From: JASTVH01 sp042862465
GTDB lineage: Bacteria > Pseudomonadota > Gammaproteobacteria > Pseudomonadales > Oleiphilaceae
Reading direction: 5' to 3'
Assembly: GCA_042862465.1 (NCBI GenBank)
Contig: JASTVH010000008.1
Span: 1 to 64,000 of the forward strand
DNA: 64,000 nt
Shown here piece by piece: positions 33,649 to 43,071 of the stretch. The position numbers were made by a program, and so were the translations under genes. A model generated the notes under the pieces. That model did not search any database. It saw only the letters and a program-made list of their open reading frames with translations, and was not told where the DNA came from. Position 1 is the stretch's first letter; every line of letters begins with the position of its first letter.

Positions 33649-35187
33649 ATGACCAAACACATCAAAAGCACGGATATGGAAACATCTAAGGTCCTCAAAA
33701 GCCTGGCAGGGAAGCAGGTACTGGTGACCGGCACCACCGGGTTCGTCGGTAAGGTGCTGCTGGAAAAACTGATTCGGGCCGTTCCCGATATCGGTGGCAT
33801 CCACCTGTTGATTCGCGGCAACCGCAAGCATCCCCAGGCACGGGATCGCTTTATCAATGAGATTGCCTGTTCCTCAGTGTTCGAAACCCTGAAGGTGGAT
33901 GACCCGGAAGGCTTCGACCGTTTCTGCGACGAGAAAATCCACTGTGTGACCGGTGAAGTGACCGAGCCGTTTTTCGGCATGCCGCGGGCGGATTTCGAGG
34001 TGCTGGCAGGGCAGGTTGATGCCATCGTCAATTCCGCAGCCAGCGTCAACTTCCGCGAGGAGCTGGACCAGGCCCTGAAGATTAATACCCTCTGTCTGCA
34101 TAACCTCGCGGCGCTGGCACGGGAAGCCGGCGATGTGCCGATGGTTCAGGTGTCCACCTGCTACGTGAACGGGTTCAATACTGGTCATATGCGTGAAGAG
34201 GTGGTACGCCCCGCGCGCGGTAATATCTTCCGCAATGAGGCCGGCTTCTACGAAGTGGAGGAACTCATCAATGTTCTCCAGGACAAGGTGGCCGACGTCA
34301 AGGCCCGCTACACCGGTGACAAGCTTGCGGAGAAGCTGGTTGAGCTGGGCATCCGCGAAGCCAATCGGTTCGGCTGGAATGACACCTACACATTTACCAA
34401 GTGGATGGGCGAGCAGTTGCTGCATAAACTGCTGCATGGCTCAACTCTGACCATCCTGCGCCCTGCGATTGTTGAAAGCACGCTGCAGGAGCCAGCCCCG
34501 GGCTGGATCGAGGGCGTCAAAGTGGCCGATGCAGTGATCATGGCCTATGCCCGTGAGAAGGTCATGGTGTTCCCGGGCAAGCGTTCCGGTGTGATCGATG
34601 TGATTCCGGCCGACCTGGTGGGCAACAGCATTATTCTGTCGCTGGCCGAAGCGCTGCTGGAGCCGGGCAAGCACCGTATCTACCAGTGCTGCAGTGGATC
34701 GGAGAATCCCATCAAGCTGGGCGAGTTCATCGACCTGCTGGTGGCTGAGGCCCAGTCCGGTTATCAGAAATACGATCGCTTGTTTTATCGGCAGCCGACC
34801 AAGCCTTTCCTGGCAGTCGATCGCCGGCTGTTCGACTGGTTCAGCCGCGGCGTCCGTTTGCCGCTGGGATTGATGGACAAAGGGCTCAAAATGATGGGGC
34901 AGGAAATCGGCCTCAAGCAGTTGGATAACCTGGACACGGCGCTGAAGCTGGCCACGGTTTTCGCCTTTTACACCCAGCCCAACTACATCTTCCACAATGA
35001 GCGTCTGCTGGATCTGGCTGAGCGCATGGGCGAGGCCGACAAGGCCCTTTTCCCGGTCGACAGCCGTCTCATTGACTGGAAGCATTACCTGGGCAATGTG
35101 CATCTCGCCGGGCTCAACAAGTACGCCCTGAAGGAACGCAAGCTGTATCGTTTGAAGTCCAAGAAGGATAAGCGCAAGGTCGCTTGA
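33649..35187 (+). CDS. fatty acyl-CoA/aldehyde reductase, alcohol-forming
   Basis: NADPH-dependent enzyme that reduces long-chain acyl-CoA or aldehyde to fatty alcohol, used for wax esters. The 512 residues have the nucleotide-binding motif TGTTGFVG (residues 27-34), NSAASVNFRE, and the catalytic Y247 and K251 in YTFTK. The C-terminal ~130 residues form the sterile domain of this family. As far as I can recall the sequence, it closely resembles the Marinobacter aquaeolei enzyme Maqu_2220. The ATG at 33649 has AGGGTGA upstream. No wax ester synthase is in the window. Control sites shared with the methyltransferase operon are proposed. Confidence 0.93.
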   Translation: MTKHIKSTDMETSKVLKSLAGKQVLVTGTTGFVGKVLLEKLIRAVPDIGGIHLLIRGNRKHPQARDRFINEIACSSVFETLKVDDPEGFDRFCDEKIHCVTGEVTEPFFGMPRADFEVLAGQVDAIVNSAASVNFREELDQALKINTLCLHNLAALAREAGDVPMVQVSTCYVNGFNTGHMREEVVRPARGNIFRNEAGFYEVEELINVLQDKVADVKARYTGDKLAEKLVELGIREANRFGWNDTYTFTKWMGEQLLHKLLHGSTLTILRPAIVESTLQEPAPGWIEGVKVADAVIMAYAREKVMVFPGKRSGVIDVIPADLVGNSIILSLAEALLEPGKHRIYQCCSGSENPIKLGEFIDLLVAEAQSGYQKYDRLFYRQPTKPFLAVDRRLFDWFSRGVRLPLGLMDKGLKMMGQEIGLKQLDNLDTALKLATVFAFYTQPNYIFHNERLLDLAERMGEADKALFPVDSRLIDWKHYLGNVHLAGLNKYALKERKLYRLKSKKDKRKVA

Positions 35188-35193
35188 TTGAAG

Positions 35194-35225
35194 GCGTCGG
35201 ACGTCTGTGGTCGGACGTCCGACGC
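35194..35225. repeat. class I hairpin repeat
   Basis: Perfect 11-base stem: GCGTCGGACGT and ACGTCCGACGC around a 10-base loop. It follows the reductase stop codon by 6 bases. Confidence 0.85.
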
Positions 35226-35273
35226 TTTTCCGCCTCTTTATATTGCCAGCCGTTTTGCCCCACACTGGAGGCT

Positions 35274-35648
35274 ATGACACGGCATTTATCCCCTCTGATT
35301 GTCTACTACGATGGCGCCTGCCCGACCTGTGTGCGGGATCGGCGCTGGTACGAGAAACTGCAGGGCCGGGATGACCTCCATGCGGTGGAGTGGGTGGACA
35401 TTACCGGGCGCGACGAGCAACTGCGCGCCGAAGGGATCGACCCGCACGACGCCATGACAGAGCTGCACGTCAAGGACGCAGAGGGGCGTATCCATCGGGA
35501 GCTGGATGCCTACATCCTGTTGATGCGCCGCGTACGGTGGCTCAAGCCGCTTGCTTTGCTCATCAATCTCCCCCTGATTCGCCCGTTACTTGCGCGCTGG
35601 TACCACTGGTGGGTTCACCGCCGCCTGCGCCGGGAAGGTCGCCTGTAA
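35274..35648 (+). CDS. DCC-family (DUF393) thiol-disulfide oxidoreductase-like protein
   Basis: The ATG at 35274 with GGAGG upstream gives 124 residues. The family motif is YYDGACPTCVRDRRWYEKL, with two cysteines spaced CPTC, and residues ~70-105 include AEGRIHRELDAYILLMRR. A longer frame from 35184 would translate through the class I repeat and is rejected. The protein is thought to have a thioredoxin-like fold; its partner is unknown. Confidence 0.85.
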   Translation: MTRHLSPLIVYYDGACPTCVRDRRWYEKLQGRDDLHAVEWVDITGRDEQLRAEGIDPHDAMTELHVKDAEGRIHRELDAYILLMRRVRWLKPLALLINLPLIRPLLARWYHWWVHRRLRREGRL

Positions 35649-35871
35649 CGCAAACCTGCGCCACACTCCTTTCGTCCGACCTCATCAACAAGGCTTGGGC
35701 TGGGCCTCTATCAGGTCTATGCTTTAAATATCAGTCGCTTTGATAATGATTCGGCGCAGGTTTCTATACGATTGTCTAATTCATTCATGCGTCTTTGGGG
35801 TGTAGAAAGGATCTACTCTCTTCTTGAAGTGCCCAAATACACGCTTCGGCTATCACTATAAAAGGGGAACA

Positions 35872-37824
35872 ATGATGACGGCAGAGAAGCTCTATCCGGT
35901 GAAAGACAATTTCAAACAACGCACACTGGTGGATCGCTCGCGCTACGACGCGCTTTATGCGGAATCGATCAAGGATCCGGAGGGGTTCTGGAAAGAGCAG
36001 GGCAAGCGTATTGACTGGATCAAGCCGTACACCAAGGTAAAAAACACTACCTACGATTACCCGAACGTTTCCATCAAATGGTACGAGGACGGCACCCTCA
36101 ATGCCGCCGCCAACTGTCTCGACCGTCACCTGGAAAAGCGTGGCGACCAGACTGCCATCATCTTCGAAGGGGATGACCCCAGCGTTTCCCGCAATGTGAC
36201 CTACCGGGAGCTGTACGAGGAAACCTGCAAGTTTGCCAATGTCCTGAAAGACCAGGGCATCAAGAAAGGCGATGTGGTCACCATCTACATGCCCATGATC
36301 GTGGAAACCGCCGTGGCCATGCTGGCCTGTGCCCGGATTGGTGCCGTGCACTCCGTGGTGTTTGGCGGCTTCTCTCCGGAGGCCCTGGCGGCCCGGATCG
36401 AGAATGGGCAATCCCGTCACGTGATTACTGCCGATGAAGGGGTGCGTGGCGGTCGCAAGATCCCGTTAAAGAAAAATGTCGACGAAGCCGTTGCCAATCC
36501 CAAGGTCAACGGTGCGGTGGACAAGGTGCTGGTGGTTCGCCGCACTGGCAATGACGTGCCCTGGAATGACGATCGGGATGTCTGGTACGACGAAGCCATG
36601 AAAAGCGCATCCGCAGATTGTCCGCCGGAAGAGATGAGCGCCGAGGATCCCCTGTTCATGCTCTACACCTCCGGTTCCACTGGTGCGCCCAAGGGTGTGC
36701 TGCATACCACCGGTGGCTACATGGTGTACACCTCGCTGACCCATGAAATCGTGTTCGATTACCACGATGGCGACGTCTACTGGTGTACGGCGGATTTCGG
36801 CTGGATTACCGGCCACAGCTACATGCTTTACGGCCCGCTGGCCAACGGGGCCATCACCCTGCTGTTTGAAGGGGTGCCCAACTACCCGGATGCCTCCCGC
36901 ATCGGTCAGGTGGTGGACAAGCACAAGGTTAACGTGGTCTATACCGCGCCCACTGCCATTCGAGCGCTGATGGCCGGCGGCGACCATGTGATGGATGGCA
37001 CCTCCCGGGACAGCCTGCGATTGCTGGGTTCCGTGGGCGAGCCGATCAACCCGGAAGCCTGGGAGTGGTACTACCGGGTCATCGGCAACGAGCAGTGCCC
37101 TATCGTGGATACATGGTGGCAGACCGAGACTGGAGGCATCCTGATCTCGCCGTTGCCCGGGGCCATCGATCTCAAGCCGGGCTCCGCCACGCTGCCATTC
37201 TTCGGCGTGCAGCCGGCGTTGCTGGACAATGACGGCAAGGAGCTGGAAGGCGAGGCCGAAGGCAATCTGGTCATCAAGGACAGCTGGCCGGGCCAGATGC
37301 GCACGGTTTATGGCGACCATGAGCGCTTCGTGAATACCTACTTCAGTGCCTTCAAGGGTTACTACTTCACCGGTGACGGGGCCCGTCGCGATGCCGACGG
37401 TTATTACTGGATCACCGGCCGGGTGGATGACGTGCTTAACGTTTCCGGTCACCGTCTCGGTACGGCGGAAGTCGAAAGTGCGCTTGTGGCCCATCCCAAG
37501 GTGGCCGAGGCCGCGGTGGTTGGGTATCCGCACGATATCAAGGGGCAGGGCATCTATGCCTACGTCACCCTCATGAAAGGTGAAGAGCCTACCGAAGAGT
37601 TGCGCAAGGAACTGGTGCAGTGGGTGCGTAAGGAGATTGGGCCCATCGCGTCCCCGGATGCGGTGCAGTGGGCGCCAGGACTTCCGAAGACCCGTTCCGG
37701 CAAGATAATGCGCCGCATCCTGCGCAAAATTGCATCGAACGACTACGGCAACCTGGGTGACACCTCGACCCTGGCGGATCCCGGTGTTGTGGATGAGCTG
37801 ATCGAGCACCGGGTGGATAACTGA
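35872..37824 (+). CDS. acs: acetyl-CoA synthetase
   Basis: Activates acetate to acetyl-CoA with ATP. The ATG at 35872 (GGGGA upstream) gives 650 residues, the usual length. Seen: nucleotide motif YTSGSTGAPKG (about 265-275), WWQTETGG, GDGARRDADGYYWITGRVDD and K611 in SGKIMRRILRK, the lysine acetylated by Pat-type enzymes in relatives. The adjacent LuxR-type regulator probably belongs to the acetate-control circuit. Confidence 0.96.
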   Translation: MMTAEKLYPVKDNFKQRTLVDRSRYDALYAESIKDPEGFWKEQGKRIDWIKPYTKVKNTTYDYPNVSIKWYEDGTLNAAANCLDRHLEKRGDQTAIIFEGDDPSVSRNVTYRELYEETCKFANVLKDQGIKKGDVVTIYMPMIVETAVAMLACARIGAVHSVVFGGFSPEALAARIENGQSRHVITADEGVRGGRKIPLKKNVDEAVANPKVNGAVDKVLVVRRTGNDVPWNDDRDVWYDEAMKSASADCPPEEMSAEDPLFMLYTSGSTGAPKGVLHTTGGYMVYTSLTHEIVFDYHDGDVYWCTADFGWITGHSYMLYGPLANGAITLLFEGVPNYPDASRIGQVVDKHKVNVVYTAPTAIRALMAGGDHVMDGTSRDSLRLLGSVGEPINPEAWEWYYRVIGNEQCPIVDTWWQTETGGILISPLPGAIDLKPGSATLPFFGVQPALLDNDGKELEGEAEGNLVIKDSWPGQMRTVYGDHERFVNTYFSAFKGYYFTGDGARRDADGYYWITGRVDDVLNVSGHRLGTAEVESALVAHPKVAEAAVVGYPHDIKGQGIYAYVTLMKGEEPTEELRKELVQWVRKEIGPIASPDAVQWAPGLPKTRSGKIMRRILRKIASNDYGNLGDTSTLADPGVVDELIEHRVDN

Positions 37825-37876
37825 GGCCTGGTAAAGGGCGCACCTGCGGGTGCGCCGCAATCCCAAACAAAGGTGT

Positions 37877-38551
37877 ATGACTGACATGACCCAGCAGATT
37901 ATCATCGCGGACGACCATCCCCTGTTTCGGGCGGCTCTGAGCCAGGCGGTGTCGCAGGCGGTGGACTCGGTGGAATTGCTGGAAGTGGATACAATCGCCG
38001 GCTTGCAGAGTGTGGTCGAAAGTCATCCGGATGCCGACCTGGTGCTGCTCGACCTCAACATGCCCGGCGCCCATGGATTTTCGGGGCTGGTGTTCATGCG
38101 AGGCCAGTACCCCGGTCTGCCTGTTGTGGTGGTGTCGGGTTCCGAAGACCTGACCGCCATGCGTCGAGCCATTGATTATGGCGCTTCCGGTTTCATTCCC
38201 AAATCGGCGCCCCTGCCGACCATCACCGAGGCGGTTCGTGCGGTGTTGGCTGGCGATATGTGGCTGCCGGAAGGTGTGGCCGAGAAGATCGAGCGCCTGC
38301 AGGGGGAAACCGAGGACTTCTCCGAGAAACTGGCGCAGCTCACGCCGCAGCAGTTTCGCGTGCTGGGCATGTTGTCCGAAGGCATGCTCAACAAGCAGAT
38401 TGCCTACGATCTGGGTGTCTCGGAAGCCACCATCAAGGCCCACATCACCGCCGTTTTCCGCAAGCTGGGCGTGCGCAACCGCACCCAGGCGGTGATCGCC
38501 CTGCAGCAAATGGAATTGGATCCCGGCGATACATCGTTGTCGGGCACCTGA
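37877..38551 (+). CDS. LuxR-family response regulator, CrbR/ErdR-like
   Basis: The 224 residues have a receiver domain with IIIADDHPLFR and phosphoacceptor aspartate in VLLDLNMPG (about residue 58), then a LuxR helix-turn-helix (LTPQQFRVLGMLSEGMLNKQIAYDLGVSE when read through, and IKAHITAVFRKL). Relatives named CrbR or ErdR activate acs in Vibrio and Pseudomonas. Its place 52 bases after acs supports that role. No cognate kinase is in the window. An ATG at 37886 is an alternative start. Confidence 0.82.
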   Translation: MTDMTQQIIIADDHPLFRAALSQAVSQAVDSVELLEVDTIAGLQSVVESHPDADLVLLDLNMPGAHGFSGLVFMRGQYPGLPVVVVSGSEDLTAMRRAIDYGASGFIPKSAPLPTITEAVRAVLAGDMWLPEGVAEKIERLQGETEDFSEKLAQLTPQQFRVLGMLSEGMLNKQIAYDLGVSEATIKAHITAVFRKLGVRNRTQAVIALQQMELDPGDTSLSGT

Positions 38552-38910
38552 TTTTTTAACGTCGGATGTCTGAGGTCGGACGTCCGACGCTTCCCACGCC
38601 TTCGCGTGCACCCTCGCCCTAACACGTTACTTGCGAACAAACCGTCACTCCCATTTTTCCACCCAGCAAACTCTTTTCCAACGTCTAACGTCCAACGACA
38701 ACTGCGCACACCTGTGCTCAAATTTTTGAGTCAAAAGTGGTGCCGTTCGCGTGTCAACATGTCATTCCCATGAATAAACAGTGAAGTAGCCCGCTAATCG
38801 GTCAAATAGTTGTCATCGGGCTTGTGTGCGTTCTTTTTATAAGTAAAATCGGCGTACAAATGTAAGCTGAAAATTGTGGTCTGGACGACCCTTTGCCGAG
38901 GAGCCGAATA
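38552..38910. other. intergenic region with repeats before the desaturase
   Basis: 359 bases. A class I repeat lies at 38559-38590, an isolated class II-like stretch (CCAACGTCTAACGTCCAACG) at about 38679-38698, and an AT-rich part from 38770 to 38880 probably holds the desaturase promoter. Confidence 0.55.
38559..38590. repeat. class I hairpin repeat
   Basis: ACGTCGGATGT pairs with ACGTCCGACGC with two weak positions around a 10-base loop, 8 bases after the response regulator stop. Confidence 0.75.
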
Positions 38911-39990
38911 ATGAACGCAGCGGTGAAACCTGAAAATGCACCGGGAGGTGCGGGTCTTGAAGACGAAAGGGCCATTCGTGCCCGCATCCGTCAGGATCTG
39001 CCCAAAGACACTTTTCAAACCCAGCCCTGGCGGGCCCTGTGGTACCTGCCGCTGTCCGCGGCGATCGTTGGAGGCATCGTTGCCATCTTGACCTTGGGCT
39101 TGCCCTGGTGGGCCAATACCCTAATCGGTCTGGCGGTGGGGCACTGTATCGTGGCCCAGGCTTTTCTGGCGCACGAGGTGCTGCATGGCGCGCTGGGTCT
39201 GCCGCGCGGCGTACAGACGTTTCTGGGTTGGCTGGGTTTCGGGCCCATGGTGGTACCGCCGGAGTTCTGGCGGCGCTGGCATAACGTCGCCCATCACGGC
39301 AATACCAATCAGGGCGACAAGGATCCGGACAGCTTCGGCACCATGAAGCGTTATCGGCACAAGCCCGCACTCAAGCGTTTCCTCAAGCTGGCCCCCGGCT
39401 CAGGGACCTGGTACAGCTATCTGTTCCTGACCTATTCGTTCACCTTCCACGCCCAGCTGGTGCTGTGGCTGCAGGCGCGTCGGCGTCCGGAGCTGCGGGG
39501 CTTCAACCGTCACCGGGCCATGGCGCAGTCCATCGCGCTGGCCCTGGGCTGGATTGCCCTGGCGGTGGTTTCCGGGCCGCTGGCCATCTTTACCGTGGTG
39601 ATTCCGTTCATGCTCGCCAATACCATCAGTCAGAGCTACATCCTCACCAACCACTTCCTGCGCCCGCAGACCGAGCGCAACAACCCGGTGGACAATTCCA
39701 TGAGCGTGCGTACCTGGCGCTGGCTGGATCCGCTGCATTTCCGTTTCAGTCATCACGTGGAGCATCACCTGTTCCCGAGGATGAGCTCCAACAAGGCGCC
39801 CCGCGTGCGCCAGTGGCTGGAAACCACCATGCCGGAGTGCTACGTGGCGCCGACCCACTGGCAGGCGCTCAGGTATCTGTACGGCACGCCCCGGGTTTAC
39901 CTGACGCCGACGGTGTTAGTGGATCCGGATAACATGGAGCGGCAGGTGGACCTGGCGCCTTTGCAGCCGGTATTGCAAGGTAAAGGCTAG
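38911..39990 (+). CDS. membrane fatty acid desaturase
   Basis: Di-iron membrane desaturase. The ATG at 38911 with GAGGAG upstream gives 359 residues. The three histidine boxes are HEVLH (about residue 89), HNVAHHGNTNQGD (about 124) and HHVEHH (about 284). Four membrane helices are visible, including LPLSAAIVGGIVAILTLGLPWW. The substrate and double-bond position cannot be told; lipid acyl chains are likely. It may adjust membrane fluidity or storage lipid, in line with the lipid genes nearby. Confidence 0.9.
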   Translation: MNAAVKPENAPGGAGLEDERAIRARIRQDLPKDTFQTQPWRALWYLPLSAAIVGGIVAILTLGLPWWANTLIGLAVGHCIVAQAFLAHEVLHGALGLPRGVQTFLGWLGFGPMVVPPEFWRRWHNVAHHGNTNQGDKDPDSFGTMKRYRHKPALKRFLKLAPGSGTWYSYLFLTYSFTFHAQLVLWLQARRRPELRGFNRHRAMAQSIALALGWIALAVVSGPLAIFTVVIPFMLANTISQSYILTNHFLRPQTERNNPVDNSMSVRTWRWLDPLHFRFSHHVEHHLFPRMSSNKAPRVRQWLETTMPECYVAPTHWQALRYLYGTPRVYLTPTVLVDPDNMERQVDLAPLQPVLQGKG

Positions 39991-39998
39991 GCGGTTTT

Positions 39999-40091
39999 GC
40001 GTTGGGCGTTTCAGGTTTCACGTTGGACGTTTCACGTAAAAGTGGCTGATCTCGGTGGTACGGGCGACATGCTGAGTGTCAACGTCCAACG
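39999..40091. repeat. class II inverted repeat at a convergent junction
   Basis: A run built on GTTTCACGTTGGACGTTTCACG (in pieces) lies at 39999-40037. CGTTGGACGTT at 40021-40031 is matched exactly by AACGTCCAACG at 40081-40091, giving an 11-base stem with a 49-base loop between the convergent desaturase and TSUP genes. Confidence 0.7.
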
Positions 40092-40092
40092 G

Positions 40093-40827
40093 TCAAATCA
40101 AACCCCGGATCAGCGCCGACAACCCCGCCACTGCGGCAATCCCCAGAATGAGCGGCCGCAGGCCCTCGAATCGCAGGCGCTGCACCAGATGGCCGGAGAG
40201 ATAGAACCCCAGCAGGACACCGGGGAAGGTGAGGCCGACCAGGATGAGTTCGTGGGTACCGAGATAGCCAGCCCACAGTAGACCGACCACGGCGATCACG
40301 GATGAAACGGTGAAAAAGGCCGACATATTAGCCCGCACCTGCGGGCCTTTCTGGTTCTGGTAGATCAGCGCGATAGGCGGCCCCCCAACGGCGGTGATGG
40401 TGCCCATGAAGCCCGAAGCAGCGCCGGCGAGCAGACTGCTCAGTCGCGTGAGGGGAGGGCGGATGCCGGCCACGCTCAGGCCGACCGCGAGGAGGATCAG
40501 CAGGCCGAAGATCCATTCGAACTGCTCGCCGGTGATCTGAGTCAGCGTCAAAGCTCCCAGCGCCGTTCCCACCAGTGAGCCCCACACCGCCGGCTTCACA
40601 TCTCCAAGGGTCATGCCCTGATGGTTGCGTAACGTCAGCAGTACCGTGAGGATCACGGCGTTGAGAATCAGCACTGCCGGTATCAGGGAGGGGCTGATCA
40701 GAAACAGCAGCGGTGCGGCCAGGGTGCCGATGCCGTAGCCCACGATGCCCTGAAGGCAGGAACCGGCGGCCAGGGCCAGATTGGCCAGCAACAACTGCAG
40801 CAGCGACAGGTCGGTCAGAGAGGTCAT
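40093..40827 (-). CDS. TSUP (TauE/SafE) family membrane transporter
   Basis: The ATG at 40827 gives 244 residues with about seven or eight membrane segments and the family repeats (ALAAGSCLQGIVGYGIGTLAAPLLFLISPSLIP read through, and LLAGAASGFMGTITAVGGPPIALIY). Members export or import sulfonates, sulfite or related small acids. The substrate is unknown. GGGAAG lies upstream. It follows the lipoprotein gene by 12 bases, so the two form an operon. Confidence 0.85.
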   Translation of the reverse strand: MTSLTDLSLLQLLLANLALAAGSCLQGIVGYGIGTLAAPLLFLISPSLIPAVLILNAVILTVLLTLRNHQGMTLGDVKPAVWGSLVGTALGALTLTQITGEQFEWIFGLLILLAVGLSVAGIRPPLTRLSSLLAGAASGFMGTITAVGGPPIALIYQNQKGPQVRANMSAFFTVSSVIAVVGLLWAGYLGTHELILVGLTFPGVLLGFYLSGHLVQRLRFEGLRPLILGIAAVAGLSALIRGLI

Positions 40828-40839
40828 CAATCTTCCCGG

Positions 40840-41403
40840 TTATTGATCAGAGGCGGGCACCAATACCAGTCGGCCCGGCTCAATGCGGATTTCCGGCCGG
40901 ATCATGCCGATGATCTGGGTGCTGAAATCGGATTCGTTAAGCCGATAGACAGGCATGGTTTCCAGCAGCTGGGAAACGGCTCGCATCACCGAATCGGTCA
41001 CCGGCTTGAGATCCTGATTGATATAGTCCGACTGGATCTTGCTGTCGAGCAGCTTGAGGCGGCGGATGTAGATGGCCTTTTCATCCGGCTCGTAGACCGG
41101 CGTGCCCTCAACCTTCAGCTGAACGCCGACCGGGATGCGAGCCAGAAAGGCATTGAGGGCCACTTCGCCATCGACCCCCAGCTGAACGGTGTCGCGTCCC
41201 TCGGGGCCGATCTGGATGTCGGCATCGTTGAGACGCACGCTCAGGGGAGACCCGTTCTGGAGCTGTTCACGATCAAAGCGCTTCACCTGATCGGAAAAAT
41301 AGCTTTCCAGATTGGCTTCGGAGAGCGAATAGGGCGAGAACGTGGCACAGCCCTGCAGCAGGAGAAGCAGCAGGACGCATAAAGCCTTCACGGGGACACG
41401 CAT
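40840..41403 (-). CDS. DUF1439 lipoprotein, YceB-like
   Basis: The ATG at 41403 gives 187 residues: a signal peptide MRVPVKALCVLLLLLL then lipobox LQGC, so a lipid-anchored envelope protein. The mature part carries the DUF1439 pattern (SEANLESYFSDQVKRFDREQ, LKLLDSKIQSDYINQDLKPV). E. coli YceB is the best-known relative; these proteins have a lipid-binding-like fold of uncertain role. It is first in a leftward pair with the TSUP transporter. Confidence 0.82.
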   Translation of the reverse strand: MRVPVKALCVLLLLLLQGCATFSPYSLSEANLESYFSDQVKRFDREQLQNGSPLSVRLNDADIQIGPEGRDTVQLGVDGEVALNAFLARIPVGVQLKVEGTPVYEPDEKAIYIRRLKLLDSKIQSDYINQDLKPVTDSVMRAVSQLLETMPVYRLNESDFSTQIIGMIRPEIRIEPGRLVLVPASDQ

Positions 41404-41483
41404 AGGAGATCCTTCTGTTGCGGATTCCAAATGATGCCATCTAACGCATGGGCGAGAAAGTCGCCAAGCGACCTATCGGAAGG

Positions 41484-41515
41484 GCGTCAGACGTCCGGTC
41501 TCAGACGTCTGACGC
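41484..41515. repeat. class I hairpin repeat with compensatory changes
   Basis: Perfect 11-base stem GCGTCAGACGT and ACGTCTGACGC around a 10-base loop. Compared with the copy at 35194, both stem sides changed together (G to A, C to T), which supports selection for pairing. Confidence 0.85.
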
Positions 41516-41521
41516 TATCGA

Positions 41522-42745
41522 CTAGAACTTCTGCTGCTTCATCCACGGAATGATGCGATCAAACGCCGCCTCGATCTGCTCGCAGGTGGCGGAGAAGCTG
41601 AAGCGCATGGAGTTGGTGCAGCTCTCCCCGAAGGCGTCACCGGGCACCACACAGACCCCGGTTTCCTTGAGCATGCGTAGGGCCACATCGCTGGCGTCCA
41701 CGTGCTCCGGCAGTTCCGGGAAGATGAAGAAGCCGCCGCCGGGCTTGTAACCCTTGAGGTGCGGGGTTTGCTGCACCAGCTTGCAGATCAGGTCCCGGCG
41801 CTCGCGGTAGATCTCGATACGTCGGTCCTGTTCGCTCTGGTCGCCGGTGAGGGCAGCCACGCCGGCAAACTGGGCCGGGGTGTTGGCGACCGAAGTTGTG
41901 AACATATGGTAACGACGCAGTTTTTTGATCGCCCCCTGGCTGGAAATGATCCAGCCCACCCGCAGGCCGGCCATGCTGTAGGTCTTGGAGAAACTGCTGG
42001 CGACCATGATGTGGTCGAGATCGGTGCCGCAGCTGAGCACGCTGGCGTATTCCGGCTCATCCAGAACCATGTGGTCGTAGACCTCATCGCTGAGTACCTG
42101 AATGCCCCGGAAGGCACACTCCTCCACGATGGTTTCGATGGTCTCGCGGGGATAGACGGCGCCAGTGGGATTGTTGGGCGAGTTCAGGACTACCGCGAAG
42201 GTGCGCATCCCCATGGCCTTGATGACGTCGTCGGGGTCCAGCTGGTGATCGTTCTCGGCCCGGGTGGGGATGTATTTGACCTCCCCGCCGTTCATCCGGA
42301 TCAGCGGTGCATAGAGCAGGAACGAGGGGTCCACTACCAGGAACTGGCGCCCCGGAGCCGAGGTGGCGGAGAGGGCCAGATAGATGGCCTCGGTGGCGCC
42401 ACTGGTGATCAGAATATTATCGCGGGTCAGCTTGCGCTCATAGCGCTTGTTGTAATAGTCACGCAGCGCCACCAGCAGCTCGGGCAGGCCGGCGTCCATG
42501 GTGTAGCCGGTCTGGCCGGCTTCCAGGGCCTCGATGTAGGCATCGATGATATGCCGGGGTGTGGGCAGATCGGGCTGGCCAATGGACAGGTGGATCACGT
42601 CCTCCATTGTCGACGCCAGGTTGACCATGCGTCGGATCCCCGGCACCGGGATCGCCTGCATGGCGGGATGCCAGCGGGCTTTCGTCTTCCGGTACTTGAT
42701 CTTCCGAGGATTGACTTCGGATTTGGTCTTGGCCGCTTGGTTCAT
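41522..42745 (-). CDS. PLP-dependent aminotransferase, class I/II
   Basis: The ATG at 42745 with GGAGAGG upstream gives 407 residues. Seen: GQPDLPTP, the cofactor region ITSGATEAIYLAL, NSPNNPTGAVY, the DEVYDHMV aspartate/tyrosine, the PLP lysine in SSFSKTYSMAGLRVGW and the substrate arginine in MRFSFS. It belongs to the aspartate/alanine/tyrosine aminotransferase group; the amino acid substrate is not determined. The next gene upstream reads the other way. Confidence 0.85.
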   Translation of the reverse strand: MNQAAKTKSEVNPRKIKYRKTKARWHPAMQAIPVPGIRRMVNLASTMEDVIHLSIGQPDLPTPRHIIDAYIEALEAGQTGYTMDAGLPELLVALRDYYNKRYERKLTRDNILITSGATEAIYLALSATSAPGRQFLVVDPSFLLYAPLIRMNGGEVKYIPTRAENDHQLDPDDVIKAMGMRTFAVVLNSPNNPTGAVYPRETIETIVEECAFRGIQVLSDEVYDHMVLDEPEYASVLSCGTDLDHIMVASSFSKTYSMAGLRVGWIISSQGAIKKLRRYHMFTTSVANTPAQFAGVAALTGDQSEQDRRIEIYRERRDLICKLVQQTPHLKGYKPGGGFFIFPELPEHVDASDVALRMLKETGVCVVPGDAFGESCTNSMRFSFSATCEQIEAAFDRIIPWMKQQKF

Positions 42746-43071
42746 ATAGGCGTCCTCTCCCCGTTTGGCGAGTATATAAAGAGGAACGGCATGATGTCGT
42801 TCCGTGCTGATCCGCCAGTGTCCGGTGGCGAATGGCCTACCCTGATATCCCTTTGGCAATCCAGGGCAGGCGAGACCTGAGCCTGTAATTGCAGGTTAGT
42901 CCTCCCGTATTCGCCGGTCAAAGCCTCTTGGGTTTCAAAATGGATACCAATGGTTGACCCTGAACGCTTTAACGGCCAATACTCGATGATATTCGTGTCC
43001 CGGCATCATCACGGCGCAGGTTCGCCGGGTCACCAATCGTGAACGGTGGAGAAGGAAGGGAGGCACAGCGA

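Noticed and set aside
36466..37905. 479-codon minus-strand frame opposite acs
   Set aside because: acs is certain on the plus strand; the other frame has no recognisable features.
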